From contig ML677326.1 of NCBI GenBank assembly GCA_007922305.1, positions 56,662,785 to 56,726,784 of the forward strand: a stretch of DNA of 64,000 nucleotides, written 5' to 3'. The notes beneath the pieces are model-generated. The model saw nothing but the letters and a program-made list of their open reading frames with translations. It did not search any database and was not told the origin of the DNA. Below, in pieces: positions 11,616 to 23,769 of the stretch. The DNA comes from Dermatemys mawii. Taxonomy: Eukaryota; Chordata; Testudines; Dermatemydidae. How positions within the stretch are numbered: position 1 is the first letter of the stretch; the number at the start of each line of letters is the position of its first letter. Position numbers and translations under genes: made by a program.

Positions 11616-13367
11616 GCCTGTGGAATAAACAAGGTCCAGCGAATTCAATAATGATGCCCATGAATCCCACATTTTTAAAATTTATGTATAACCTCTGATG
11701 ACCACACATCAGAATGACATGCTCCATCTCAGTATGAGCATAAGGTACAACCTACTCTTAATTTTTGCAAACTGGATATATCACTCAAACTATCAATGCA
11801 TCCCTCAGCTGGACAAAGTTTGGACACACCTATATCTATCACCGGCACAGTCAGACAGGAATGATACTAATAATGTTTAGCACTTATATATTGACAGATC
11901 TCAAGTTCATTCACAAATCTCCACATTTTCAAAAAGTGGATGTGTTTTATCCATATAGAGATGGGGAAACTAAAGGATGGACAACTTCACACAGCGAGTC
12001 AATGGCAGAGCAAGGAAAAGACCCCAGGTCTCCTAAGCAAAAATCCAGTTACTGGACACACTCTCTCTTATAGTAAGGACATGCTTGAAGAGTCTACCAT
12101 ACTAAAGTTATCACCGCTCAGCCATCCCTATTTTCCAGGGACAATCTCTAATGGGAGTACTCTGTCCTGCAAAATAGCTAGTTACTACTGTCCCAGCTCT
12201 TAGCATTGGGTGGGCAACAATTCTGGCCCTCTCCTAGTGAAAAAGGAATATATTTCAACTGTGTGAGTGGCTGGCCATTGAAAATCAAGCTAATAAGTCT
12301 ACACTGGAGGCGGGGATTAGCCCTCCCTGATATCATCATCAAAACCCGCTGTGTGCTAAAATCAGAAGTAAAAGGGGCTTTTCAGAAGCAGTATACTAAT
12401 CCCAGGCCTTGCTTCACCTCTGTGTCCCTTGTCAGCAAGTGACAGAGGAGGTCTCCTGAAGTGCAGTGTACATGGCTCTCGATCATATAAAGTAGAAAAA
12501 GTCTGCAAAAAATAGCTACACATATGTGCCCATACATATGTTTATTTCTATACCAATCCAATGAAATGGTGTTAAGCTTCTGATTAAAGCAGACAAAAGT
12601 TTATTTGTATGTTTGTCTGTCCTCTGTCAAAGAAATAGCAGTAATGAAGCCCTTAAAAATCAAAATCTTTGTGGTAAGCACACAGATTGTCATTCTACTT
12701 GAGAAAGAGTACTTAGTAAGCCTGATTCACTGGGACAAGGCTTAGAGAATAGGAAAAGCCAGAAGTACACATTTACACAATGTGTGACAAATACCGCCCC
12801 CAACACACACACCAGAACAAAACCAACCCAAAAAACCTAGAGTTAAAAAAAAAAATTGAAGGGCAGTAGGACTAAAAAGAGTGGTGAATGACAGCATAAC
12901 AAACCACAAGACTTTTGGAGAATCACATCCTCTGTCTGTAAGACTGCAACTACATCCCAAGAGGCACTGCTCTTCATTTACTTCCCGTGAGTCTATACTA
13001 CCTACTTCTATGGGGTACCTGAAGGTGAACATAAGGAGGTGAGGAAAGGAGGAGTCAATACTGGAAAGGTTAGTTCAAAAAACTGCTGTACATGGTAGAG
13101 CACAAAAATGTAAATTGGGATTATTTAATGTTTGATATTTAGGTGAGAAAAAACACTTATTTTGTCATGTTGATGCACTAGAAAAGAACTGTCTATTTTA
13201 TTTTCCAAACATGGGGGGAAATGTTTATCTAAAGGGTAAATACATGATTAGGAAGGAAATAATAATGTAATACTATTCATCTAGTTCTCACACTGTGCTC
13301 AGCACCTCACACACATATATGAGAAGCCCTATATGGGTCACCGCCCTGAAGAGTTCACGGTCTAAAT
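11616..13367. other. CLCN3 intron, no recognised element
   Basis: Nothing identified apart from short A-runs. Open frames in this stretch look like chance. Confidence 0.5.
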
Positions 13368-13910
13368 CAGAGGTGGGCAAACTATGGCCCGTGGGCCACA
13401 TCTGGCCTGTGGGACTGTCCTGCCCAACCCCTGAGCTCCTGGCCGGGGAGGTTCCCCCTAGCCTCTCCCCGCTGTCCTCCGTTCCCTGCAGCCTCAGCGT
13501 GTTGCGCCACCAGCGCTCTGGCCCACCGCTCCTGCTGCAGGCGGTGTGGCTCGCTCCAGCCAGGCTGCGAGCTCCTGCTGCTCTGAGCAGCATGGTTTGG
13601 GGGAGTAGGAGAGGTGGGAATGGAAAAGGGGAAGAGGGGCCCAGGGGCACCCAAGGGATGGGGAACGGGGGATATGTGTGGGAGTTCCAGGGGTGGGGGT
13701 GTGGATAGGGACCAGGGAGGGGATTTGGATAGGGGGTGGGATCTCAGAGAGGTGGGGGTCCCAGGAGGCGGCAGTCAGGGGACAGGGAGGGTTAGGAAGT
13801 GGGATGGGTAGATACGGGGTGAGGGCCAGGCTGTATGGGGAGGCACAACCTTCCCTATCCTGCCCTCCATACAGTTTCACAACTGGGCCAAAAAGTTAGC
13901 ACACCCCTTG
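13368..13910 (+). mobile_element. hAT-type non-autonomous element with TCTAAAT target duplication
   Basis: The element begins CAGAGGTGGGCAAACTATGG and ends GTTAGCACACCCCTTG. TCTAAAT flanks both sides (13361-13367 and 13911-13917), giving a 7-8-bp target duplication as expected for hAT. The GC-rich interior has overlapping open frames on both strands that reflect composition, not genes. Length 543 bp. Confidence 0.85.
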
Positions 13911-13979
13911 TCTAAATATACAACATGCAGACTATGGATTTGGGGAAACAAAGGAAGATGTAAATAATATGTAAAGATT

Positions 13980-14105
13980 TCACAGATTCATATATTCCAA
14001 GGCCAGAAAGGACCACTGTGATCATCTACTCTTCCTGCCAATATAACACTATTTGTAGAACTTCCCCAGAATAATTCCTACAGCATATCTTTTAGAAACA
14101 CAACC
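13980..14105 (-). mobile_element. CR1 LINE 3' fragment
   Basis: Contains CACAGATTCATATATTCCAA, GGCCAGAAAGGACCACTGTG and ATCATCTACTC, which I recognise as the antisense of a CR1-type 3' end common in reptiles and birds. Truncated and non-coding. Confidence 0.7.
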
Positions 14106-15010
14106 AATAAATTTAAAAATTGTCAGCAATGGGGAAACCACCATGACCAGGTTTCAAAGCGTCACATGCCAGATATACATAGCCCACTACATAGTACATA
14201 TTTATTAACTGTCTTGCAGGGCCAAAGATAGCACCTAACACAGGAGATCTACAAGTGAGCTTATGGCAGTCACAACATTGGGCTACATGTCCAGGCCAGA
14301 TATACCTTCTAAGTCTGGGGATATCTATTATAAACTGCCAAACATAAAATATCACCAATCACATAGGCAAAGCATCCAGATAAACTGTAACTAGATACTA
14401 AAAGATTTCTATCTAATGGATTCTGTCAATCGGCAAAGTCAAATTTGATGAACTTGTAGCATAAGAGCCTCACCTCCATTTTGTAGTCTGGCAAAGGAAG
14501 GGGCATGTTGGGGCTGAGGCCAAGCCTATAGCACCAGAGGGCAGCCCAAGAAAACTGGTCATTCAAAATCTAAGCCACACCAGTCCCCCAAGATCTGTAA
14601 GTTACACTGGAGACCTCTTCAATTACAGCTTCTCCCTTCTCATCCTCGCTCTGAATTTGTCAAGGCATCCATGGTCAGCCTATATAAGTCTTTTTATGAC
14701 TCTTCTTCCATTATAGATAAAATCACCTAAGGACAAATTCTAGCTTTGGATGTGTGTGCGCACACGTATCTTACACACATAAATATGGAAAGTTACAGTG
14801 TAGCCTTAAAGCTCTGTGGTAGCTAGCTTCCAGCCTACTCATCCCGCATCAGACATTAGATGTGCCTATAATCAAGAGCCCCACGTAAGGGAAGAGATGG
14901 ACATGCACAAGTAGATTTTATTCTGAGGTTTTGTACATGTGTATGAAGAATGTGACTCAAGTTCTTCTTAGATAATTATATCCTCTATCTGATATCTACA
15001 GGCAATAGGG
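14106..15010. other. CLCN3 intron, no recognised element
   Basis: No element or gene identified. Confidence 0.5.
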
Positions 15011-15221
15011 CAGAGGTTCTCTCGGGATCTCTTAAGGGGTCACAAGGTTATTACATAGGGGGTTGCAAGCGGTCAGCCTCCACCCCAAACCCCGCTTTAC
15101 TTCCAGTATTTATAATGATGTTAAATAGATATACATATTTTTTTAATGGTGGGGGAGGGAGCTGCACTCAGAGGCTTGTTATGTGAAAGGGATCACCAGT
15201 ACAAAAGTTTGAGAACCACTG
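15011..15221 (+). mobile_element. hAT (Charlie-like) MITE with CAATAGGG target duplication
   Basis: Begins CAGAGGTTCTCTCGGGATCT and ends AAAGTTTGAGAACCACTG. An exact 8-bp duplication CAATAGGG lies at 15003-15010 and 15222-15229. The inverted ends and 8-bp duplication define a hAT-superfamily insertion. Length 211 bp. Confidence 0.92.
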
Positions 15222-15976
15222 CAATAGGGGAATTTGGTGGTTTTGCTACCTTAATGTGAATGCTGACTATGCAATTAAAGCCATGTAAAATATACTTAGG
15301 TACCATGGTGATGGGTGCCTCAAATATACATAGTACATAATAATGTTCTCCATTACTGTTCTGTCTCTCATTGGAAAAACATTTTCCTAGATTTATAAAA
15401 ACACAGATGTCATAAGTCAAATATGACAATAAGACAGACACTTATCATATGCAGTATTCAAGTAGGTACCATAGCTAGTAAACAAATCACACAAGTCAAA
15501 TGCTAGATCTCTTAAATGGTTTTGTTTGAGAACTTCAAACACAGTTTAAATAAATAGCTGCACATGTGCTATGTGCAGCCTGATCCAATGCTTTCTTAAG
15601 TCAAACTGAGTTTTTCACTGATTTCAGCGACCAGGCCCATTATGTGCATTGCCTTTGTTTTTTAAAATTGGGAACCTAAGTAAATGGTAAAAATGCACAA
15701 TCCCCTTCAGGACAACCAGGAAACATCAAACTCAGTGAGCACATCTCCCACAAGCTGGCAAGCAAGAGAACTCCTGATACTTTGGAAATATCGAAAGAGT
15801 CTATCAAAAATGGTGCCAAACTGAGCTCAAGAGAAAAAAGTATGTAAATTACCAATAAAAATCTTGTTGGACAGACTCAGTATCATTTTATAATTCAGTA
15901 CTATAGTACTTCATGTAAAGCTCCTTCCATTATTAATTGCATATGATTATGAGGGGAAAATTAACAGTACTTAAAG
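15222..15976. other. CLCN3 intron
   Basis: Contains a weak old repeat near 15575-15640 (CTGATCCAATGC...TTTCACTGATTTCAGC). Nothing else recognised. Confidence 0.4.
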
Positions 15977-16178
15977 CAAGCCTGCACAACATGCGGCCCA
16001 CACAGGCTCACTGTGCGGCCCGCGGAGGGTGAGTAGGGGTTGGGCAAGCCAAGCGGTGAGGTGAGGCGAAGCAGATGGGGGCAGGGCGAGGGCAGAGCTT
16101 TTCAGCCTGCAGCTGTTTTTTTTTTTTTTTTTTTTGCAGTAATATGGCCCTCACCGCTTTCCGAGTAATGCAGGCCTG
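15977..16178 (+). mobile_element. hAT-type MITE (GCACAACATGCGGCCC family), copy 1
   Basis: Begins CAAGCCTGCACAACATGCGG and ends TAATGCAGGCCTG. The exact 8-bp target duplication ACTTAAAG lies at 15969-15976 and 16179-16186. It includes a T-run at about 16117-16135. A second copy in inverted orientation lies at 16803-17009. Confidence 0.93.
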
Positions 16179-16802
16179 ACTTAAAGGGATAGTTTTCCTA
16201 AGAAATAAACCAAACTCTACTCTGAATTTTTTTAAAAAACATATTGCAGATTAAAGTAACACCCAAGATTATTAAAACTGAAAGATTAGATAAAAAAGAT
16301 TTTTACTTGTGCACTTGACAGTACTTTGCACAGTCACTTGGCCATGATCCATCAAACACATATGCACTTTACTTCACACACAGGAGCAGTCCCATTTCAG
16401 CATCTAAAACCCATGTTCCTGACTGCAGTATTTTTAACACTTTTTTTTTTTGAATCCTCTGGATTTCAAATTGACAATGTCTCTTTAATTTTATAATAGA
16501 ACAACAGGGAGCATAAGAAAAATTGAGGATGAGTTGTGTATAGTGTAAGAAGAGTACAGCCTAAAGCCAAATTAAAGGAAGTTCAGACCATATATTCAAT
16601 TTAACATTTATATTTACTACAAAGCGCATTTGTTCTGAATGAAGGGGGTTGTGGACCACAATCAGCAATTGAAAAATAAATCATATAATAAATATTTTTT
16701 ATTTGATGTATATCACAGGCTGTATTTGGATTGAAATAGCCAAAGCAGACAGGCTCTTTTTCGATAGCAAGGACTAAGAAAAATTATTGGGTCCGATTAT
16801 AT

Positions 16803-17009
16803 CAGGCCTGCACAACTTGGAAAGTAGTGAGGGCCATATTACTGCAAAAAAGCCAGCTGCGAGCCGAAAAGCCCCGCCCTCACCCCGCCCCATCCGCTTT
16901 CCCCAACCCCACTGTTTGCCTTGCCCCACCCCTACTCATCCCCTGCGGGCCGCACAGCGAACCTGTGCGGGCCGCATGTGGCCCCCGGGCCGCATGTTGT
17001 GCAGGCCTG
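16803..17009 (-). mobile_element. hAT-type MITE (GCACAACATGCGGCCC family), copy 2, inverted
   Basis: The ends CAGGCCTGCACAAC and GTTGTGCAGGCCTG are a perfect 14-bp inverted repeat. The flanks GATTATAT and GAGTATAT form an 8-bp target duplication with one mismatch. It is the same family as the copy at 15977 but in opposite orientation. Length 207 bp. Confidence 0.92.
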
Positions 17010-19017
17010 GAGTATATTAATAATGATATAATACTTGATATCTCATTTAATCAGGTAATGTCACAAAGACCTTTGAATTAACTAAGCCTCACAAGACTCA
17101 ACTGAATTAAATCATCACTTCATAACTGCTGAAGTTCAGCCACTTTTGAGGTGAGCCAAAGAAGCTGTTTAAGGTTTTACAGTACACAGCAACACTACAA
17201 AGCAATTTTGCAATGTAGATATTAATTTTATCTCCATATGCACATGTAGGCAATCTTTTTATCTTGTCACTAAGCCATTTTTTTATCTAGTGTGTTAGTT
17301 ATGAAAAAGTCCTCTCCCCTCAACGCATATCACTTAAGGAACTTACTTTCTGTATCAAGTACTTTTTATTAATTTGTTCAGAGTTTAAACCATTAAAAAC
17401 TGTGCAGGGTAAGTTTCCTGGTACTTTCCTCAGAGATACAGTTAATATAAAAATGTAAGAGTTTGGTGTATGTTTCCATTTTTACTGTTAGCATTTCATG
17501 CCTTGTTTTTATGTCAAGATGAGAGAAACATGAAATATATTTTCTGTACTGAATCTCAGTAGAGAAAGGAAGCATATTTTTGCCAAGTGTGTGTGGCATA
17601 AACTTTACATTTGTGGCAAGAATTTTCTGCTGACTTTTTTAGGAATCATAAATTAACCAAATGAAGATTTGCAAGTAGCACAATCTATTTCAATGTTAAG
17701 CTGACCTTTCAATCTCAAGTCACTCCAACAAACTGAAGTATCATGAATATTGTTCAAGATAGTTTGATCAAAAGTTATAAAATGACTTGAATCACACTTG
17801 GAGCTTTCTGGTTGGCTGCAAGTGATGTCACCATCTTGTCAATATTCAATACAGCCGCGGATGGTTTTCTTTAGAGGGTGTGTAAATTGTGTTTTGTAAG
17901 AGCAATAATGACATGCCAGACAGAGCATTTTACACGATTACTGACTTTAGTAGGTGTTGCAAGTTCCTCTGGCTCTGGCTTTATGCCCTATATTATCACC
18001 CTAAATGTGTAATAATTGCCTAGAAAACTACAGCCTATTCTGTTAAAATGCTTAATAAAATGCACAAAGGTAAAACATAACAAATTATACTGAGTGTCTT
18101 GAAGCTTTCATCTTTATTTCCTTTTTACAGGATTATTGCAAAACTACATTCTGTGATGTCAGGCAACCAAAACCCCAAACAATCTGCAGAGGAACAAGAA
18201 AATATTGTCAGCAAATCTTCACAATTGATTTCTATAAACCAGCCTGCAAAATTATCCAGCACAAAGGCAATTTGGTCAGAGAATATTTGTGTTCAAAAAG
18301 TAATAGTTTAGTTACTATTAATAGTAATAGTTAATAGTTAAGATAAGCACATTTTAATTTCTTTACACACAGTACAAGAGGAAAGGCAACTAGTTCTAAT
18401 GTAGCTTATTATACAGTATCTAAGGAATCACAAAAGCTGCTCATAACAAGCACTGAAATCCAAGCTGCAAATGCTGAATAAGCAAATGCATGGCCTAATT
18501 ATTTCTCTGTAGAAATAAAAGCTTGAGTGGAAAGATTAAAGAATAACTTAGAATTTCCATATCATCCAGAAAAACAATTCATTTATGTAAATCAATCTAT
18601 TTTTCTCAAGCTATCTGTTCTCAAATTCCTTCACAAAACACGGTTTTCTAAAGCAACAGATACTTACAACATTTCAATTTTACGTTAACCAACTTCAAGA
18701 AGAAACTAAATTGAGAAACGCCTACAGTACTTACTTAGCAGATACCTTTTGAACAGAAAAGTTCAACCTGACAGATCTAAGAGAGAACCAATCAAAAGAA
18801 ACTTTTTTCCTGACTTTGAAGGTATGATTTCATTCTGTTTCCACTGTAACGCAATCTATGTATCTCCTTAATACTACACCAAATCTTTACACAAATTTTG
18901 CTTTAACACCTAAAATGCATTGTAAGAAACAAAAGGCTGTGTCCATACACAAAGATTTTATCAACATTGGGAATGACATTACATTAATTTTAAAATCCTT
19001 ATATCCTGTGAGCAAGA
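17010..19017. other. CLCN3 intron, no recognised element
   Basis: AT-rich. No transposon ends, RNA genes or supported exons seen. Confidence 0.5.
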
Positions 19018-19370
19018 AAATCATAGATATGTAGGACTAGAAGGGACCTCGATTGATTTAGTCTAGTGCCCAGCACTGAGGCAGGACTAAGAATTATCTA
19101 GACCATCCCTGACAGGTGTATGTCTAACCTAATCTTAAAAACCTCCAATGACAGAGATTCTACAACCCCCATAGGTAATTTGTTCCAGTGTTTAACTACT
19201 CTTAAAGTTAGGAATTTTTTCCCCGTGTCTAACCTAAAATCTTCCTTCTACAATTTAAGCCCATTACTTCATTTCCCATCCTCAGTGGATAAGGGGAACA
19301 ATTCACCACTATCCTCTTTATAACAACCTTTTACATACTTGAAGTGCAAATATTGCAAGTATCAACTGCA
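19018..19370 (-). mobile_element. CR1 LINE 3' fragment
   Basis: Contains AATCATAGATATGTAGGACT, AGAAGGGACCTCG, CTTAAAAACCTCCAATGACA and TAATTTGTTCCAGTG, the antisense of the CR1 3' region. Truncated, about 500 bp downstream (left) of the alternative CLCN3 exon. Confidence 0.8.
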
Positions 19371-19884
19371 CAACCATGTATTTCTTTAAAAAACCACTGA
19401 TCTTAATTTAATTAATATACTGCATTTTGATACTGTTTCTTTGAAATCTCAAACATGTCAGGAAAGAGTTAACTCTGAAAGCATGTACAGAAACTTCCAA
19501 GCCCAAGGTAATCAGTAATCCCTTTAAATTATCTACAAGGATGCAATTACTTCCTTTAGAAATTTGTATCAGTTTGGTCATGGTAAGAGACAAAAACATC
19601 TGATACGTTTATTTTCTTGGTGAAAAGGAAGAGAAGTTTAAAAAGGCTATCGCATGCTGAAAATGGAGTCACTAGCTGATGCGATGTGAAGCAGGACTAA
19701 CCTGCCCACAGAGAAAACAATCAAGGACAGTACAAGGATCAGTAAGGGCTGGATTCTTTTCCTACAAAAACAAGCTAAACAAAGTAATGCAGCAATTAAA
19801 AGCTTTGCTTCAAATTTGAAAACAACCTACCGCACAGACATGCAAGCACACAAGAAATTGAAACATAACATAAATTCATTATAC

Positions 19885-19963
19885 CTCTTTTATGCAATTC
19901 TCTTAGTGGAATGTTGTCTCCTCCCCCATCATATGGTAAATAAGGATCAGAAGATACATCCAT
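19885..19963 (-). CDS. CLCN3: CLCN3 alternative first coding exon (short N-terminus, 26 residues plus one base)
   Basis: This exon encodes MDVSSDPYLPYDGGGD followed by NIPLRELHKR. I recognise it as the alternative N-terminus of a vertebrate ClC-3 splice isoform; the human version differs from memory by alanine at residue 3. It is 79 nt, 26 codons plus one base, and ends at a GTATAA donor. Its phase 1 matches the main first exon, so it joins the exon at 4543 in frame. There is no splice acceptor directly before the ATG that I would trust, so it is probably a true first exon with its own promoter. An in-frame ATG five codons upstream (19978, MFVTL) could also start it. It sits between the main ATG exon and the shared exon 2. 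Confidence 0.93.
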
Positions 19964-20111
19964 GAGCGTAACAAACAAAAAGAGCGTTTGTTAATTCAGA
20001 ACAACCGAACCATTGCTTACACAACAGCAGCAGGCTGGGAAGCTGCCATATTTGCTCAGGATTTGGGTTGTGTGCTGGCTTGTTGCAGCAACTGGGTTCT
20101 TCCACAGTCGA

Positions 20112-20121
20112 TGATGTCATC
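20112..20121. promoter_or_regulatory. CRE/ATF-like half-palindrome
   Basis: TGATGTCATC lies about 150 bp upstream of the alternative CLCN3 start. TGATGTCA differs from the CREB site TGACGTCA by one C-to-T change, as CpG deamination would give. It is 23 bp from the X-box-like motif. Weak evidence alone, more suggestive as a pair. Confidence 0.3.
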
Positions 20122-20143
20122 AAAGGGAAATTATTGCAGCCCG

Positions 20144-20158
20144 GTTGCTAGTGGCTAC
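20144..20158 (-). promoter_or_regulatory. RFX X-box-like motif upstream of the alternative CLCN3 exon
   Basis: Read on the minus strand the sequence is GTAGCC-ACT-AGCAAC. It matches the X-box consensus GTNRCC-N0-3-RGYAAC at every fixed position. It lies about 180 bp upstream of the alternative start codon at 19963. The motif match is seen directly; promoter function is inferred from position. Confidence 0.45.
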
Positions 20159-20744
20159 AATCTAGCAGTGCTTAAAGGCGGAACAGCAGACTTAATCAAC
20201 GCAGGCTGCTATGCCTGAAGGTGACTAAGCTTGAAGTAAAACAGAATGAACTGGTTTTAAGAATATAAAATGCACCAGGCCACATAAGTTAACACTGAAG
20301 ATACACTGCAACACTACAGAAAAGGCAGCCATTTTTGGCCATCGTGTTTGCTTTCTACAGTAAAATCCAAACAATACCCCCGAATTGCTTTGAATCAAGA
20401 AATGCTTACAGTTCAAGTTACAAGAAATGTGTACACAGTGACACAGAAATCCAGCTTCACTCCTAGCTCATCAGATGTGTCTTTTGAATACTGGGATTTA
20501 AATATAAACACCAATATGAACTGTAATAATGGCATGAATGTCTGAATGACAGCTCAAAGGGACTTCCAAATTTTAAGTCAAAATATGTGAACTTTACTCA
20601 AAGACAAGTTTACATTTTGAAGTATAAAACACAGGACAAAACAGATACTGTACTGCAGTTTTTGTACTTGTTTCATCCACATTTCTATTGACATCCCAGC
20701 AAAGGTGTTTAAACAATCAAACATTTAAAAATTATTTAGGAGGA

Positions 20745-20935
20745 GATACAATGCCTTTAGGAGGCATTTAGGAGGAGATATTATTATTTAGGAGGAGATA
20801 AATGCCTTTGAGGATCTGGTGATCAGGGAGTTAGGTGCCCAGATCCTCAAAGGCATTTAGGCACCTAACTCCCTTTGATTTCAGTGGGAGTTAGGCACCT
20901 AAAAACCCTTGAAAATCTGGACCTAAATCAACAAA
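20745..20935. repeat. Short tandem duplications and old inverted repeat
   Basis: TAGGAGGAGATA occurs three times between 20739 and 20800. After it, AATGCCTTTGAGGATCTGG and CAGATCCTCAAAGGCATTTA form an inverted pair, followed by GTGGGAGTTAGGCACCTAAA. It looks like a common amniote palindromic repeat with local duplication. Confidence 0.55.
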
Positions 20936-22175
20936 TTGAAATAGAAAACAGAAACTGAGGTCCTGCCCTCCACTATTTTATTATTTATTATTGTTATTTT
21001 GTGGCATCCTAATCAGTTCTTTGGCCAAGTTGTTTCAGGAAGAACTGTGTAGCTTCATAGAAATTGGAGAAACAGTTCTGTCCCAAGATTCAATGGATCA
21101 TCTTCTCAGTCTTCATCCACATTTGCACTTCAGAGCTTGTTTACACAAAAAAGTTGCACCAGTGTAACTTAAATTGTTAAATTCATACAAAACATGATGT
21201 AGACACCCTTATTATGATTTTATTTAAACAGGTAACGACTTAAGTTAAACTTAAGCTAAAGTCAGTGTTTGCACGGGCCAGGTCTAAACGACAAAGTTTT
21301 CTTGGAATAGCTCTTCCTAAGTGGATGCTCATAGATTGGTTGCCAGAGTCCTTTCTTTGAATAACCTTAGAAACCCATATGCTCATTTTTGTCAATTATG
21401 AGTGATTTTTGCATTCCCATTGTTCATAATTGCTCTGTACATTCCCTTCCCTGCTCTCCAACACACAAACTATTTTTTAAAGGAGGGGGGGCGGGAGTGG
21501 GACACTGCCAGAGGCTGCCTGAGCAGTGGCTGGTGTGGCAGTCCCTGGGGCCTCTCCAGCAGCGGCTGGTGTGGCTGTCCCACCTGAGCAGCTGGCCCTG
21601 GAGTCAGCCACCCGGCTACTTCAGAAGCCACCAAGCCCTAATGATGCCCCAAATGGGCTTCAGTGTGGTTGGTAGGTGACAACGGGGGATGTGTGCTCAG
21701 AAGAGGGTTTTTCCCAGATTGAAACAGGTTCTCTCAGGGTATTTGGGTGGCTCATTCCAAGAAGGGTTTTTTCATTATTTCTATGGTATCTATGCAATTT
21801 TGAGGTAAACTCAGAATTAGGCATCTGTATTGTTAATTACCTAGCTCTTTCAGAAATTCTGAAGTCAGTATGTAATATTAAGAACTGCATGTCTTACAGC
21901 TAACAAGAGAAGAATCGATTTTAGAATTTCCTTCATTTCATAAGACATACTAAGGTCTTCTTTTTAAGACAGTAATTTGTGCATCTATACATTTGGTCCT
22001 TTAGGAAAAATGACTTAAACAACTCACAAGTGGTTAGCAGGCTCAAAGGGTAACTTGTTTCCAAAGAAATTTCATCATTATTAAATGCTAAGACCTCAAT
22101 CCTGGAAACCTGAATAACTACAAATCTGAGTAGTCCCATTGTTCTCAAGGGGACCACTCAATTCTATAATGTTTC
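20936..22175. other. CLCN3 intron
   Basis: Includes a G-rich stretch at 21480-21640 with chance open frames, and a small old repeat at 22080-22160 (GAGTAGTCCCATTGTTCTCA). No gene found. Confidence 0.45.
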
Positions 22176-22179
22176 TCAG

Positions 22180-22425
22180 AGTATGTCTACAAGTATATTG
22201 GCACAACTGCAGCAATGCTGCTGTAGTCTAGACACTTCCTAAAGTCATGGAAAGATTGCTCCTTCCCCTCTCTAGAGGCAGTTAGCTAGGATGGTGGAAG
22301 AATTCTTCCATAGATCTAGCAGCATCTACAATTGGGGTTAGGTTGACCTAACTACATCACACAGGAAGTGAAATGTTTCATAGTCCTGAGAAATGTAGGT
22401 AGGTTAACATAGGGGTTGACCAGGT
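22180..22425. mobile_element. Turtle-type MITE, copy 2
   Basis: Begins near ATGTCTACAAGTATATTGGC and includes GGAAGAATTCTTCCATAGAT and GGTTAGGTTGACCTAACTAC. It corresponds to the element at 11333 in reverse orientation. Confidence 0.6.
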
Positions 22426-22963
22426 CTCAGGTGAATAAATCTGCAGGACTGGACTCTTAAATTCCATGTTTTGGAACTGTCACTACATACACTAGTTCAT
22501 CTTATGCATAGGTTACACTTGGAGAATTATTTCTAAAGGCTCAACAGTCATTTTCCTCCCTGCGTTCTTCAAAAATGAAAAGTTTCTCCTCCTTGTTCTA
22601 CAGAGAATTCCACAAAGAACAGCACTCTTTCAAAATGGCTGCCAGCTCAATTGTTCTCATTGGGACTGAAGCCACATCTGTCCTCATCTGATGGTCATTT
22701 CAGGAATGAGAATGGACATGAGTATATTCGCTTTCAGACAGCATAGGGGCAGCCACCATCCTGTGAACAGCTTCACTTCATTGTCATTGATAACACTGAA
22801 GGACAGTGATCAGTTTGAAAGAATTCAAACCTTGAGTTTCTCTGGAGATTTAATATACCAGTATGACCAAAAACACCCCTGTATTCACTACTGTAATAAT
22901 CTTTGTGTAAAATATGCCTTCTGAGGTACTATTTGAAAACTAACAACGCGCTGGTCAATAATA

Positions 22964-23061
22964 TGAAGTGTCTCAATTTTATAGGGACAGTCCCAATTTT
23001 TGGGTCTTTTTTTAAACACCACCACCTGTCCCAATTTTTCACACTTGCTGTCTGGTCACCC
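22964..23061. mobile_element. GGTGACCAGA-family MITE, copy 1 (left end decayed)
   Basis: Includes ATAGGGACAGTCCCAATTTT and ends CTTGCTGTCTGGTCACCC followed by TA. This is the same about 110-120-bp element as at 38394, 60537 and 63564. Its left terminus is degraded. Confidence 0.8.
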
Positions 23062-23063
23062 TA

Positions 23064-23755
23064 AACCTCCATGAATTTATCTAGTTCTTTTTTAAACCCT
23101 ATTATAGTCCTAGCCTTCACAACCGCCTGGTTGACTGTGCACTGTGTGAAGAAATTCCTTTTATTTGTTTTAAGCCTGCAGCCCATTAATTTCATTTGGT
23201 GGCCTCTAGTTCTTATATTATGGGAACAAGTAAATAACTTTTTCTTATTTACTTTCTCCACACCACTCATGATTTTATATAACTATCATATCCCCATTAG
23301 TCTCTCTTTTCCAAGCTGAAAGATTCTTGCCTCTTTAATCTCTCCTCATATGAGACCCTCATAATTTTAGTTGCCCTTCTTTGAACCTTTCCTAATGCCA
23401 GTATATCTTTTTTGAGATGAGGAGACTACATCTGTATGCAGTATTCAAGATGTAAGTGTACCATGGATTTATATAAGGGCAATAAGATATTCTCCATCTT
23501 ATTCTCTGTCCCTTTTGTAATGATTCCTAACATCTTGTTTGCTTTTTTGACTGCTGTCACACACTACATGGACATCTTCAGAGAACTATCCATGACGACT
23601 CCAAGATATCTTTCCTGATTAGCTGTAGCTAAATTAGCCCCCATCATTATGTATGTATAGGTGGGGTTATTTTTTCCAATGTGCATTTGTTTACATTTAT
23701 CCACATTAAATTTCATTTGCCATTTTGTTGCCCAATGACTTGTCCTGCTGCTAGG
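23064..23755 (-). pseudogene. CR1 LINE ORF2 fragment (reverse transcriptase C-terminal part)
   Basis: The minus translation includes WATKWQMKFNVDKCKQMHIG and LGVVMDSSLKMSM, which match the CR1 region just after the reverse-transcriptase core. The nucleotide text further left (GGTGGCCTCTAGTTCTTAT, CCAAGCTGAAAGATTCTTG, GATGTAAGTGTACCATGGAT) continues toward the CR1 3' end. Stops and frameshifts break it. Confidence 0.85.
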
Positions 23756-23769
23756 CTGAGCCTCGCTGC

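Noticed and set aside
13288..13899. Several overlapping open frames of 65-137 codons
   Set aside because: They fall in the hAT element at 13368-13910 and reflect G-rich repeats.
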